This document shows positions 34,439 to 44,884 of a DNA stretch of 64,000 nt, one piece after another. The notes under the pieces are model-generated. The model was given only the letters and a program-made list of their open reading frames with translations, did not search any database and was not told where the DNA came from. The translations under genes were made by a program, and so were the position numbers. This DNA is from an uncultured Oscillospiraceae bacterium (GTDB lineage Bacteria > Bacillota > Clostridia > Oscillospirales > Ruminococcaceae), in assembly GCA_949295465.1 (NCBI GenBank), contig CASFKY010000054.1, forward strand, positions 1 to 64,000, in the 5' to 3' direction. Positions within the stretch are counted from its first letter, which is position 1. Every line of letters begins with the position of its first letter.

Positions 34439-34518
34439 AATTTCTCCTTGCCGCCAAAGAGCCCCCTTGGAGGTCTTTTTAGCATAACACGATTTTATGG
34501 ATATTTTGTTGACAGAGT

Positions 34519-35148
34519 TTAGCCCAAAAATAAAGGGAGCATCTGCTGCATCTTGCGCAGAGCGTTGCCCCGGTGGCTGATGGCGTCCTTTTCCCAGTCT
34601 TCCAGCTGGGCGTAGGTGCGCCCGGCCCGGTTGGGCAGGCGTGTCCCCTCCCGGGTGCCCACCTGGTCGGGAATGAAAAGGGGATCATAACCAAAGCCGT
34701 TGGTACCCTCTTCTTTCAGCCCCACCTTTCCCGGGCACTCGCCCAGGCAGGTGAGCTGGCGACCGTCCGGCAGCATGAGGGTGACGGCAGAGACGAACTT
34801 GGCCCCCCGCTTTTCGGGCGCCACGCCGGCCATATTTTCCAGCAATTTCTGGTTGTTGGCCGCGTCGTCCCCGTGGCGGCCGCAGTACCGGGCCGAGTAG
34901 ACCCCCGGCGCCCCGCCCAGGGCCTCCACCACCAGGCCAGAGTCATCCGCAATGGTGGCAAGCCCGCTAGCTTTACAGATTGTCTCTGCCTTGATGAGGG
35001 CGTTTTCCTTAAAAGTGGTGCCGGTCTCCTCCGGCTCCAGGTCGATGCCCAGCTCTTTCTGGCTCTTCACCTCATGGCCCAGGGCGCTGAGGATGCGGCG
35101 CAGCTCCTTCAGTTTGCCGGCGTTGCCGGTGGCAGCACAGATCACCAT
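34519..35148 (-). CDS. rdgB: RdgB/HAM1 family XTP/dITP pyrophosphatase
   Basis: The 209-residue enzyme removes non-canonical purine nucleotides. It shows ICAATGNAGKLKEL at the N-terminus, ETGTTFKENALIKA, TIADDSGLVVEALGGAPGVYSARY and EGTNGFGYDPLF, then the closing SHRGNALRKM. All catalytic residues appear present. The ATG at 35148 is six bases beyond the ftsY stop; GGAGGA inside the ftsY end can serve as ribosome site. Confidence 0.96.
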   Translation of the reverse strand: MVICAATGNAGKLKELRRILSALGHEVKSQKELGIDLEPEETGTTFKENALIKAETICKASGLATIADDSGLVVEALGGAPGVYSARYCGRHGDDAANNQKLLENMAGVAPEKRGAKFVSAVTLMLPDGRQLTCLGECPGKVGLKEEGTNGFGYDPLFIPDQVGTREGTRLPNRAGRTYAQLEDWEKDAISHRGNALRKMQQMLPLFLG

Positions 35149-35154
35149 GGTTTT

Positions 35155-36078
<924 letters not shown>

Positions 36079-36103
36079 ATTTCTCTCTCCTTGTGGGGAC
36101 GCC

Positions 36104-39100
36104 TCAGTTCACTAGCGAGGCATCCATGGTATCCAGATCCAGCTTGAGCAGTTTGGAGACACCGTCCTCCTGCATGGTGACGCCGTACAGCACATCCGCC
36201 GCCTCCATAGTGCCCCGCCGGTGAGTGATCACGATAAACTGGGTGTGGTCGGTGATCCGCCGCAGATACTGGGCAAAGCGCACCACGTTCACATCGTCCA
36301 GCGCCGCCTCGATCTCATCCAGGATGCAGAAGGGCGCCGGATTCACCGCCAGGATGGCAAAATAGATGCAGATAGCCACCAGGCTCTGCTCGCCGCCGGA
36401 AAGGGCGGTCAGGTTCTTGATGACCTTGCCCGGGGGCGCCACATGGATCTCAATGCCGCTCTCCAGCACGTCCTCCTGATCGGTGAGCTCCAGGCTGGCG
36501 GTGCCGCCGCCGAACAGCTCGTTGAAGATCCGCCCGAAGTTCTCGTTGATCTGGGCAAAACTGGCCGAAAAGAGCTTTTTCATCTCGCCGGAGAGCTGCT
36601 GCACCATCCGAATCAGTTCGGCCCGGCTCTTCTCCACGTCCTCCACCTGGGTTTTCAGGGCCTGGTAGCGCCGGTTCACCTGCTCAAACTCCTCAATGGC
36701 GTTCACGTTCACATTGCCCAGGGCGCGGATCTTGCCCCGCACCTCGTTGACCCGGCGGTTCAGCTCGGTCAGGCTCTCAAAGGCCACGCAGAGCTTTTCC
36801 GCGTCGCTCACGGCCAGCTCGTACTCATCCCACAGACGGCTCACCGTCTGATCGTACTCCTGCTCGGCCGCGTCCTTGCGCTCGGCCAGTCGGGCCAGTT
36901 CCCGGCTGCACTCCTCTCGCTGGTCGGTGACGGCCCGCACCTTCTGATTCTGGCCGGTGAGAGAGGCGTCCAGCTCCATCCGGCGGGCGGTGGCCTCTTC
37001 CCGGCGCTTTTCCAAGGCCTGGATCTCCTTTTGCCAGTTCTCAGCCTGGTCGGCAAGCCCCTGGATCTGTGTTTCCAGATCCCGATTGGTCTGTTCCAGC
37101 TTCTGGATGGCCTCATTCAGCTCCTGCCGGCGCTGGCCGGCCTCGCCAGTGCGACTGTGGAGGGTGCGGATGGTCTCCTCCAGCCGCTCCACGTCCTTCT
37201 GGGCCGCCAGGCGATCCATCCGGGCGGCGGTGAGCTCCTCGCTCAGCCGGCTCCGGGTGGCCAGGAAACTGTCATCGCTGCCTTCCAGCTGGTTCAGTTC
37301 TCCTTCCAGCTTCTGGATCTCTCCGGCCAGCCGGTCCAGTTCAGCCTGGGCCCGCCGACAGTTCTCCTCGCTTTGGGCCAGGGTCTTGTTCAGCTCTTCC
37401 CGCTCTCCGTCCAAAAGGGTGAGGGCCGCCTCCCCCTGGCTCACGGCGGCATCCAGCCGGTTCTGTTCCATCTCCGCCCGGATCTTGTCTCCCTGGGCGG
37501 TGACGATCTCGCTGTCGGTGGCGGTGAGCTGGGCGGTGAGCCCGTCCACCTCAGCCTTCCACTTGTCGGTGTTTTCCTGAGCCTCGGCCTCCTGCTGGGT
37601 GAGCTGGCGGATGCGCACCTTCAGCTCCTCCATCTCCTGGCGGCGGCTGAACAGCCCCGCCGAGCGGGAGGTACTGCCGCCGGTGAAAGAGCCCCCCGCG
37701 TTGATGACCTGGCCGTCCACTGTCACCACCCGGTTTCGGTAGCCCAGGGCCCGGGCCACCCGGGAGGCCTCGTCCAGATCCTCCACCACCACGATCCGGC
37801 CCAACAGGTTGGCCACAATGCGGTCATAGCGGGGGTCGTACTCCACCAGGCGGGAGGCCACCTGCCCGGAGGGCAGACGGCTCTGGTCCAGGTGCTGGCC
37901 CTGCATGGTGTCCAGCGGAAGGAAAGTAGCCCTGCCCCCTTTTTCGGCCTTCAAAAAGGCGATGGCGCTCTTGGCGCTGCTCTCCCCATCCACCACGATG
38001 TTCTGGGCCGCAAAGCCCAAAGCTGTCTCGATGGCGGTCTCATAGCCGTGCTTCACTTTCAGGATGCTGCCCACCGGGCCCACGATTCCCCGCAGCCGGT
38101 GGTTCCGGGCCGCCCGCATCACGCTGCGCACGCTCTGCTGATAGCCGTCCATATTCTTTTCCAGGTCGCTCAGCACCGAGAGGCGCTGACGGGCGGCGTC
38201 CAGGCTGCGGCTCACCCGCTGCTCGGTCTCATCCGCCTCATTTAGCTGCCGTCGGCGTCCTTCCAGCTTGAGGGAGAGGCCGCTCTTGATGTTTTGCAGC
38301 CGGGTCAGGTCCGACTCCAACTTTTCCAGATACCGGCGGTTTTCGCCGGCCTCTTCCCGGTCCTTTTCCAGCCGGGCGCCGGTCTGGGCCCGGTCCGCGC
38401 CGGCCTGCTCCAGCCGCTGGCGGGCATTTTCCGCCGCGCTGTTCTCGGCCGCCTGGCTCACCCGCTCCTCGGTCTGGGAGGAGGTGAGCCGGGCCAGCAG
38501 GGCCGCCACGGCCCCCCGCCGCTCCCCGGTAGATTCGTTCTGCTTTTGCAGCTCTTCCAGCTGCTCTTCCAGCCGGGTGATCTGGGTGTCCAGGCCGGTG
38601 ATCTTTTCTTTCTGTTCTGCGATCTGGGCCTCGTGTTCCCCGATGGCCCGGACGATCTCCTGGCCGCCGGCCTCGCTCTGGCGGATCTCCTGCCGGTAGG
38701 CCTCCATGCTCTCCCGGTTGTGGGCGATGTCGTTGTGCAGCACCGCCCGCTGGCTTTCCAGCCCGGCGATCTGGTCCTGGAGCGAGCGCACCTCATTGCC
38801 GCATCGCTCGTTCTCCACGATCATCCGCTCGCTCTCCCGGCGGATCTGCTCGGTCTCCTCGTCCAGGCTCTGAATCTGGCCGCTGAGCCAGTCATAGTCG
38901 GCCTGGGCGGTCTCCAGATTCCGCTGCTGGGCCCGCACGGTCTCCCGGGCCCGGCGGATCTTCTCCACCCAGAGGGTCACTTCCAGCTCCTTGCGCTTCT
39001 GGGCCAGATCCAGGTACTGTTTGGCCTTTTCGCTCTCCTTTTCCAGGGGGCCCACCCGGTCTTCCAGCTCTCCCAGGATGTCCCGCAGGCGGACCAGGTT

Positions 39101-39661
39101 CTCCTCGGCGGCCTCCAGACTGCGCTCCGCCTCGTTTTTGCGGTAGCGGTAGCGGGCGATGCCGGAGGCCTCCTCAAAGATCTCCCGCCGCTCGCTGCTC
39201 TTGGCGCCCACGATCTCGGCGATCTTGCCCTGGCCGATGATGGAGTAGCCGTCCCGTCCAAGGCCGGTGTCCAGCAGCAGCTCATACACATCCTTCAGGC
39301 GCACATTCTGGCCGTTGATGGAGTACTCGCTCTCCCCCGAACGGTAGTATTTGCGGCCGATGACCACCTCGTCGCTGTCCACATCCAGCCGGCGGTCGGT
39401 GTTGTCCACCGTGAGGCGCACGCTGGCATAGCCCATGGCGCCCCGGCGCTGGGTACCGCCGAAGATCACATCCTCCATCTTGCCGCCGCCCCGCAGCTGC
39501 CGGCTGCTGGTTTCGCCCAGCACCCAGCGGATGGCGTCGGAGATGTTGCTTTTTCCCGACCCGTTGGGCCCCACCACCGCGGTGATGCCCGGCCGGATCT
39601 GGACCTTGATCTTATCCGGGAAGCTCTTGAATCCCTGTATTTCCAGTTCTTTTAAAATCAT
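36104..39661 (-). CDS. smc: chromosome segregation protein SMC
   Basis: The 1185-residue SMC has Walker A GPNGSGKSNISDAIRWVLGE (about 32-51), two long coiled-coil arms around a hinge (RGIVGPVGSILKVKHGYE to GGSFTGGSTSRSAG, about 520-660), and the C-terminal signature LSGGEQSLVAI and Walker B FCILDEIEAALDD. SMC with ScpA/B organises and segregates the chromosome; ScpA and ScpB are not in the window. The signature has GGEQS instead of the usual GGERA. It starts one base after the rnc stop, so the two genes are read together. Confidence 0.98.
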   Translation of the reverse strand: MILKELEIQGFKSFPDKIKVQIRPGITAVVGPNGSGKSNISDAIRWVLGETSSRQLRGGGKMEDVIFGGTQRRGAMGYASVRLTVDNTDRRLDVDSDEVVIGRKYYRSGESEYSINGQNVRLKDVYELLLDTGLGRDGYSIIGQGKIAEIVGAKSSERREIFEEASGIARYRYRKNEAERSLEAAEENLVRLRDILGELEDRVGPLEKESEKAKQYLDLAQKRKELEVTLWVEKIRRARETVRAQQRNLETAQADYDWLSGQIQSLDEETEQIRRESERMIVENERCGNEVRSLQDQIAGLESQRAVLHNDIAHNRESMEAYRQEIRQSEAGGQEIVRAIGEHEAQIAEQKEKITGLDTQITRLEEQLEELQKQNESTGERRGAVAALLARLTSSQTEERVSQAAENSAAENARQRLEQAGADRAQTGARLEKDREEAGENRRYLEKLESDLTRLQNIKSGLSLKLEGRRRQLNEADETEQRVSRSLDAARQRLSVLSDLEKNMDGYQQSVRSVMRAARNHRLRGIVGPVGSILKVKHGYETAIETALGFAAQNIVVDGESSAKSAIAFLKAEKGGRATFLPLDTMQGQHLDQSRLPSGQVASRLVEYDPRYDRIVANLLGRIVVVEDLDEASRVARALGYRNRVVTVDGQVINAGGSFTGGSTSRSAGLFSRRQEMEELKVRIRQLTQQEAEAQENTDKWKAEVDGLTAQLTATDSEIVTAQGDKIRAEMEQNRLDAAVSQGEAALTLLDGEREELNKTLAQSEENCRRAQAELDRLAGEIQKLEGELNQLEGSDDSFLATRSRLSEELTAARMDRLAAQKDVERLEETIRTLHSRTGEAGQRRQELNEAIQKLEQTNRDLETQIQGLADQAENWQKEIQALEKRREEATARRMELDASLTGQNQKVRAVTDQREECSRELARLAERKDAAEQEYDQTVSRLWDEYELAVSDAEKLCVAFESLTELNRRVNEVRGKIRALGNVNVNAIEEFEQVNRRYQALKTQVEDVEKSRAELIRMVQQLSGEMKKLFSASFAQINENFGRIFNELFGGGTASLELTDQEDVLESGIEIHVAPPGKVIKNLTALSGGEQSLVAICIYFAILAVNPAPFCILDEIEAALDDVNVVRFAQYLRRITDHTQFIVITHRRGTMEAADVLYGVTMQEDGVSKLLKLDLDTMDASLVN

Positions 39662-39662
39662 G

Positions 39663-40331
39663 TCACTTTACCAGCCCCATCAGCTTGAGGGCCTCCCGGG
39701 CCGCGTGCTGTTCGGCGATCTTTTTGGAATGCCCCTCGCCCCGGCCGACACAGTTGGAGTTCAGGTACACCGCCACCACAAAGTGCTTGTCATGGTCGGG
39801 GCCGCTCTCCCCTTCCACCTCGTAGCGCAGCTTTTCCTCCGGGTTCTGCTGGATGACCTCCTGCAACTCGGTCTTATAGTCCTTCTCGGCAGTCTTGCCC
39901 TCCTCGATGAAGGGGAGGATGAAGGCCCGGGCGGCCTCCATGCCGCCGTCCAGGTAGAGGGCGGCGATCACCGCCTCAAAGGCGTCGCTCACCACGCTGG
40001 GACGGTTGCGGCCGCCGCCCCGTTCTTCTCCCTTGCCCAGCCTCAGATACCGGCCCAGGTCGATCTCCTGGGCAAACTGGAACAGGGCCTCCTCACAGAC
40101 CAGGCTGGCCCGGGCCCGGGTCAGCTCCCCTTCCGGCCGGTTTTTCCAGGCGTGGAACAGGTAGTCCGCCACCACAATGGAGAGGACGCTGTCCCCCAAA
40201 AATTCCAGCCGCTCGTTGTGGTGCACCGGCACCCGGCTCTCGTTGGCGTAGCTGGTGTGAGTGAGGGCCGTCTCCAGAAGAGTCGGGTCCTTGAAGGTGT
40301 ATCCGATGATGGTTTCCAACTGATGCTGCAT
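39663..40331 (-). CDS. rnc: ribonuclease III
   Basis: The 222-residue enzyme cuts double-stranded RNA in rRNA maturation. The signature NERLEFLGDSVLSIVVADYL (residues about 37-56) has the metal-binding glutamates, and a double-stranded-RNA-binding domain fills the C-terminal third (YKTELQEVIQQNP to KKIAEQHAAREALKLM). ATG 40331 was chosen because MQHQLETIIGYTFKD matches the family start; the frame remains open upstream into plsX. The rnc-smc-ftsY order is standard for Firmicutes. Confidence 0.96.
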   Translation of the reverse strand: MQHQLETIIGYTFKDPTLLETALTHTSYANESRVPVHHNERLEFLGDSVLSIVVADYLFHAWKNRPEGELTRARASLVCEEALFQFAQEIDLGRYLRLGKGEERGGGRNRPSVVSDAFEAVIAALYLDGGMEAARAFILPFIEEGKTAEKDYKTELQEVIQQNPEEKLRYEVEGESGPDHDKHFVVAVYLNSNCVGRGEGHSKKIAEQHAAREALKLMGLVK

Positions 40332-40333
40332 GG

Positions 40334-41359
40334 TTATTCTTCGCTCCCTGCTTTTTCCTGGCTGGCCAGGGCCTTGGCCATGGTGCCGCAAAGATCGGTC
40401 TCCACACAGGTCTTGGCCTGACGAATGGCGTTCTGGATGGCCCGTGCCTTGCTGCTGCCGTGGGCCTTGATGACCGGCTTGGCAGTGCCCAGCAAAGGCG
40501 CGCCGCCGTATTCCTCGCTGTCCAGCGATTTTTTCAGTTCACTCAGGCCGCCCTTTACCGCCAGGGCCGCCAGCTTGGTGAGGGTGCTCTTATAAAAGAC
40601 CCCCTTGACCATCCCCAGCAGGGTCTTGGCCAGCCCCTCGGTGAGCTTCAGGATCACATTGCCGGTAAACCCGTCGCAGACCACCACGTCCGCATTGCCG
40701 GCGGGCACATCCCGGGGCTCGATGTTGCCGATGAAGTGGATGTGGGGGTTTGCCTTGAGCAGCTGGTGGGCCTCCCGGTAGAGGGGGGTGCCCTTGCTCT
40801 CCTCGGCGCCGTTGTTCACCAGCGCCACATCGGGGGTGGGGATTCCCATCACCCGGTTCATGTAGGCGGAGCCCATCACCCCGAAGGCCTCCAGCATGGA
40901 GGCCCGGCACTCCACATTGGCGCCGCTGTCCATGAGCAGATAGGGCTTTTTGGCGCCGGGGATGATGGTGGCCAGAGCCGGCCGCTTGACCCCCGGCACG
41001 GTGCGGATGAGGAGGGAGGCCCCCACATGGAGCGCCCCGGTGGAGCCGGCCGAGACAAAGGCATCGCCCTTGCCCTCTTTGAGAAGGTTCAACCCTACCA
41101 CGATGCTGGAATCCTTTTTACGGCGGATGGCCTGGGCAGGCTCGTCGCACATCTCGATGACCTGGCTGGCGTGGACGATCTCAAACCGGGGTTCATCCGG
41201 CTGGATGCCGGCCTTTTGGGCGGCGGCGCGCACTTTCTCCGCATCGCCCACCGCGATGATGGCCAGGTCCGGCCCATAGGCCGCCAGGGCCTGGGCCGCC
41301 CCCTTCAGGATCTCGTCCGGGGCGTTGTCGCCGCCCATGGCGTCCAGAATGATCTTCAT
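40334..41359 (-). CDS. plsX: phosphate acyltransferase PlsX
   Basis: The 341-residue peripheral membrane enzyme forms acyl-phosphate from acyl-ACP for phosphatidic acid synthesis. It begins MKIILDAMGGDNAPDEIL and carries FVSAGSTGALHVGA, LLMDSGANVECR and DGFTGNVILKLTEG. AAAGGAAG precedes ATG 41359; an in-frame start eight codons upstream has no ribosome site. In many Firmicutes plsX is followed by fabD/acpP; here rnc follows directly. Confidence 0.96.
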   Translation of the reverse strand: MKIILDAMGGDNAPDEILKGAAQALAAYGPDLAIIAVGDAEKVRAAAQKAGIQPDEPRFEIVHASQVIEMCDEPAQAIRRKKDSSIVVGLNLLKEGKGDAFVSAGSTGALHVGASLLIRTVPGVKRPALATIIPGAKKPYLLMDSGANVECRASMLEAFGVMGSAYMNRVMGIPTPDVALVNNGAEESKGTPLYREAHQLLKANPHIHFIGNIEPRDVPAGNADVVVCDGFTGNVILKLTEGLAKTLLGMVKGVFYKSTLTKLAALAVKGGLSELKKSLDSEEYGGAPLLGTAKPVIKAHGSSKARAIQNAIRQAKTCVETDLCGTMAKALASQEKAGSEE

Positions 41360-41398
41360 GGCGTTCTTCCTTTCTGCCGGCAAGCGGCAAACCGATGG

Positions 41399-42706
41399 TT
41401 ACAGGGTGTTCTCGGCCCAGTCCTTCATGGAGGCCACAGCCCTCTGGGCCAGGTCCATATACCGCTGGCGCTTGTCCCGCACCGGCTGGGCCAGCGGGGG
41501 GAGGATGCCCATATTGGCCCCCATGGGCTGGAAATTCTTGTTTTCGGTGGTGATGTACCGCACCAGGGCCCCGCACATGGTGTCTTCCGGCGGGGGCGGG
41601 CAGGTTTTTCCCCGCAGGGCGGCCAGCATGGCCCGGGCGGCCAGCAGGCCGCAGGCCGCGCTCTCCATATAGCCCTCAAAGCCGGTGATCTGGCCCGCAA
41701 AATAGATGTTGGGATACCGGCGCAGGTTCAGGGTGGGCAGCAGCAGCCGGGGGCTGTCCAGGAAGGTATTGCGGTGCATGACCCCGTAGCGCACAAACTC
41801 GGCGTTTTCCAGCCCGGGGATGAGGGAGAAGACCCGCTTCTGCTCGCCCCATTTCAGGTTGGTCTGGAACCCCACCAGGTTGTAGAGTGTGTTCTCCTTG
41901 TTTTCGCTGCGCAGCTGCACATTGGCCCAGGGCCGGTGGCCGGTGCGGGGATCGGTGAGCCCCACCGGCCGCAGGGGGCCAAAGCGCATGGTGTCGGCGC
42001 CCCGGCCCGCCATCACCTCAATGGGCATACAGCCCTCATAGACGGTGAGCTTGTCCACCTCGTGGAGCTCGGCCCGCTGGGCCCCCACCAGGGCCTGGTA
42101 GAAGGTCTCGTATTCCTCTTTGTTGAAGGGGCAGTTCAGGTAATCCGCCTCGCCCCGGCCATACCGGGAGGCGGCAAACACCTTCTCCCGATCCAGGCTC
42201 TCGGCGGTGACAATGGGAGCCACCGCGTCAAAAAAGCTCAGGTGATCCCCGCCGGTGAGGTCCGAGATGTTTTGGGCAAGCTCCCCCTCGGTGAGGGGGC
42301 CGGTGGCCACCAGGGTGAGCCCTTCCTCGGGCACCCGGGCGACCTCCTGCCGATGCACATGGATGCCCGAACGGCTCTCCACCATCCGGGTGACCTGGTC
42401 GCTGAACAGGTCCCGGTCCACCGCCAGGGCTCCGCCGGCGGCCACCCGGGCCGTCTCGGCGGCCTGCAAAAGGCTGCTGCCCATCAGGCGCATCTCGGCT
42501 TTCAAAAGGCCGGAGGCGGAGTCCAGCCGCTCGGCCTTAAGGCTGTTGGAACAGATCAGCTCGGCAAAGCCGGCCTTTTTGTGGGCGGGGCTGAAGTGTA
42601 CCGGCTTTTGCTCGTACAGCTCCACCTCCACGCCCTGGCTCTCCAGCCAGAGGGCCGCCTCGCAGCCCGCCAGGCCGGCGCCCAGAATCGTTATTTTCTC
42701 GCTCAT
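41399..42706 (-). CDS. trmFO: methylene-tetrahydrofolate tRNA-uracil-54 methyltransferase TrmFO
   Basis: The 435-residue FAD protein makes ribothymidine-54 in tRNA with methylene-THF. It starts with the dinucleotide-binding ITILGAGLAGCEAALWLE, followed by AGFAELICSNSLKAE with the catalytic cysteine (C52-type), EVMAGRGADTMRFGPLRPVGL and NIYFAGQITGFEGYMESAACGL. Length is normal. It overlaps the topA stop by four bases, the usual topA-trmFO arrangement. Confidence 0.97.
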   Translation of the reverse strand: MSEKITILGAGLAGCEAALWLESQGVEVELYEQKPVHFSPAHKKAGFAELICSNSLKAERLDSASGLLKAEMRLMGSSLLQAAETARVAAGGALAVDRDLFSDQVTRMVESRSGIHVHRQEVARVPEEGLTLVATGPLTEGELAQNISDLTGGDHLSFFDAVAPIVTAESLDREKVFAASRYGRGEADYLNCPFNKEEYETFYQALVGAQRAELHEVDKLTVYEGCMPIEVMAGRGADTMRFGPLRPVGLTDPRTGHRPWANVQLRSENKENTLYNLVGFQTNLKWGEQKRVFSLIPGLENAEFVRYGVMHRNTFLDSPRLLLPTLNLRRYPNIYFAGQITGFEGYMESAACGLLAARAMLAALRGKTCPPPPEDTMCGALVRYITTENKNFQPMGANMGILPPLAQPVRDKRQRYMDLAQRAVASMKDWAENTL

Positions 42707-44796
42707 TGGCCCTCGCCCTTCACATAGGGTTTTTCAAAGCCGCAGCCCTCCTTGGCGCAGTACAGCTTGCCGCCCTTTTTGAAGAGGGTGGCGCCGCACT
42801 TTTCGCACAGGGTGGGCACCGGCTCGTCCCAGGTCATAAAATCGCAGTTGGGGTAGTTCTCACACCCGTAGTACACCCGACCCTTGGCGCTGCGGCGCAC
42901 CAGCATCCGACCGCCGCACTTGGGGCACTTGCCGCCGGTGTCCTTCACCAGACGGCGAGTGTTGGTGCACTCGGGGAAACCGGGACAGGCCAGGAATTTG
43001 CCGTAGCGGCCGATCTTGATGACCATGTGCCGGCCGCACTTCTCACAGATCTCGTCCGTCTCCTCGTCGGGCACCTTGATCTTCTTGCCCTCCATGTTGG
43101 TTTCGGCCTGCTTGAGTTCCTTGTCAAAATCCTGGTAGAAATCGTCCACGGTCTTGCGCCAGTCCACCTCGCCGTTTTCCACCTTATCCAGCTTCCGCTC
43201 CATGTCCGCCGAGAAGGTCACGTCCACAATGTTGGGGAACTGCTCCAGCATCAATTCGTTGATGGTGCGCCCCAGCAGGGTGGGTTTGAGCTTTTTGGCG
43301 TCCCGCTCCACATAGCCCCGGTCGATGATGGTGGTGATGGTGGGGGCATAGGTGGAGGGCCGGCCGATGCCGTTCTCCTCCAGGCAGCGGATCAGGGTAG
43401 CCTCGGTGTAACGGGAAGGGGGCTGGGTGAACTTCTGCTCGCTCTTGAGTTCTTTCAGCTTGAGGGTCTGCCCTTCAGTGAGGGCGGGCAGCGCCCCCTC
43501 CTTCTTTTCCTTGTTCTCCTCGCTCTCCTCGTAGAGGGCCGAGAAGCCGTCAAAGGTGACCACATAGCCGCTGGCCCGGAACAGATAATCCCCTGCGGTG
43601 ATGGAGGCCGAGACGGTGTCCTGCTCGCAGTCGCTCATCTGGCTGGCGATGAACCGGCTCCAGATCAGCCGGTAGAGCTTGGCGATATCCCCAGAGATGC
43701 TCTTTTCCACCTCGTCGGGGGTCAGGCTGGGCACACTGGGCCGGATGGCCTCGTGGGCATCCTGGGCGGCGGTGGCGCTGCGAGATTTGTAGGTGCGCTT
43801 GTAGGGGCAGACATACTTCTCCCCGTAGTTGTCCCGTATGAAGCTCTGGGCACCGGCCACCGCCTCGTCCGAGATGCGCAGGCTGTCGGTACGCATATAG
43901 GTGATGAGGCCCAGCGTGCCTCTGCCCTCGATGTCCACGCCCTCATAGAGAGTCTGGGCCGCCCGCATGGTGCGGGTGGAGGTGAAGTTCAGCCGGCTGC
44001 TGGCCTCCTGCTGGAGGGTGGAGGTGATGAAGGGAGGCGCAGGGGTCTTTTTCCGATGGCCTTTTTTCAGGGCTGAGACCGTGTACTCCTTGCCCTTCAG
44101 GGCCTCCTCGATCTTTTTGGCCTCCTCGCCGCTGCGCACCGTGAACTTTTCGCCGGCGGCGGTGCCGTACAGCCGGGCGGTGAATTTCTTCTGGCTGCCC
44201 GGCGGCAGGAGCACCGCGTCCATGTTCCAGTACTCCTCGGGCTTGAAGGCCTCGATCTCCTTCTCCCGGTCCATGATGATCCGGACGGTGACGCTCTGCA
44301 CACGGCCGGCCGAAAGGCCCCGGCGCACTTTGCGCCACAAAAAGGGCGAGAGTTTGTAGCCCACCAGACGGTCCAGCACACGGCGGGCCTGCTGGGCGTT
44401 GAACAGATCCAGATTGATGGCGCGGGGATGAGCCATGCCCTCGGTGACACCCTTGCGGGTGATCTCACCGAAAGTCACCCGGTTGGGTTCGGCGGGGTCC
44501 AGACCCAACAGATTGGCCAGATGCCAGCTGATGGCCTCTCCTTCCCGGTCCGGGTCGGTGGCCAGCAGCACGCCGTCTGCCTGCTTTGCCTCGCTCTTCA
44601 GTTCACGGATCAGCTTTTCCTTCCCTTTGATATTGATATACTGGGGGGTATAGCCGTGCTCCACATCAATGCCCAGCTGACTGGCGGGCAGATCGCGGAT
44701 ATGCCCCATGGAGGCGGTCACCTCGTAACCGTCTCCCAGGTATTTGCGGATCGTCTTCGCTTTGGCGGGCGACTCCACGATGACCAACTTCGACAT
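42703..44796 (-). CDS. topA: DNA topoisomerase I
   Basis: The 697-residue type IA topoisomerase relaxes negative supercoils. The Toprim domain starts LVIVESPAKAKTIRKYLG, the active-site tyrosine lies in GLITYMRTDSLRIS, and three C-terminal zinc motifs follow (CEKCGRHM..CPGFPEC, CPKCGGRM..CENYPNC, CEKCGATL..C). An extended -10 promoter lies about 70 bases upstream. Size and zinc-finger number are those of Firmicute enzymes. Confidence 0.98.
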   Translation of the reverse strand: MSKLVIVESPAKAKTIRKYLGDGYEVTASMGHIRDLPASQLGIDVEHGYTPQYINIKGKEKLIRELKSEAKQADGVLLATDPDREGEAISWHLANLLGLDPAEPNRVTFGEITRKGVTEGMAHPRAINLDLFNAQQARRVLDRLVGYKLSPFLWRKVRRGLSAGRVQSVTVRIIMDREKEIEAFKPEEYWNMDAVLLPPGSQKKFTARLYGTAAGEKFTVRSGEEAKKIEEALKGKEYTVSALKKGHRKKTPAPPFITSTLQQEASSRLNFTSTRTMRAAQTLYEGVDIEGRGTLGLITYMRTDSLRISDEAVAGAQSFIRDNYGEKYVCPYKRTYKSRSATAAQDAHEAIRPSVPSLTPDEVEKSISGDIAKLYRLIWSRFIASQMSDCEQDTVSASITAGDYLFRASGYVVTFDGFSALYEESEENKEKKEGALPALTEGQTLKLKELKSEQKFTQPPSRYTEATLIRCLEENGIGRPSTYAPTITTIIDRGYVERDAKKLKPTLLGRTINELMLEQFPNIVDVTFSADMERKLDKVENGEVDWRKTVDDFYQDFDKELKQAETNMEGKKIKVPDEETDEICEKCGRHMVIKIGRYGKFLACPGFPECTNTRRLVKDTGGKCPKCGGRMLVRRSAKGRVYYGCENYPNCDFMTWDEPVPTLCEKCGATLFKKGGKLYCAKEGCGFEKPYVKGEGQ

Positions 44797-44866
44797 AGAT
44801 TCTCCTCGCTGTTCTCAATGCTTGTATTGCGCCCCGGGCGGGGCAGAAGAGATGTCCCTCTTTTCT

Positions 44867-44875
44867 ATTGTACCA
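44867..44875 (-). promoter_or_regulatory. extended -10 promoter for topA
   Basis: On the minus strand TGG precedes TACAAT (44872-44867); no good -35. It lies between the dprA stop and topA. Confidence 0.5.
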
Positions 44876-44884
44876 TGAATCGGC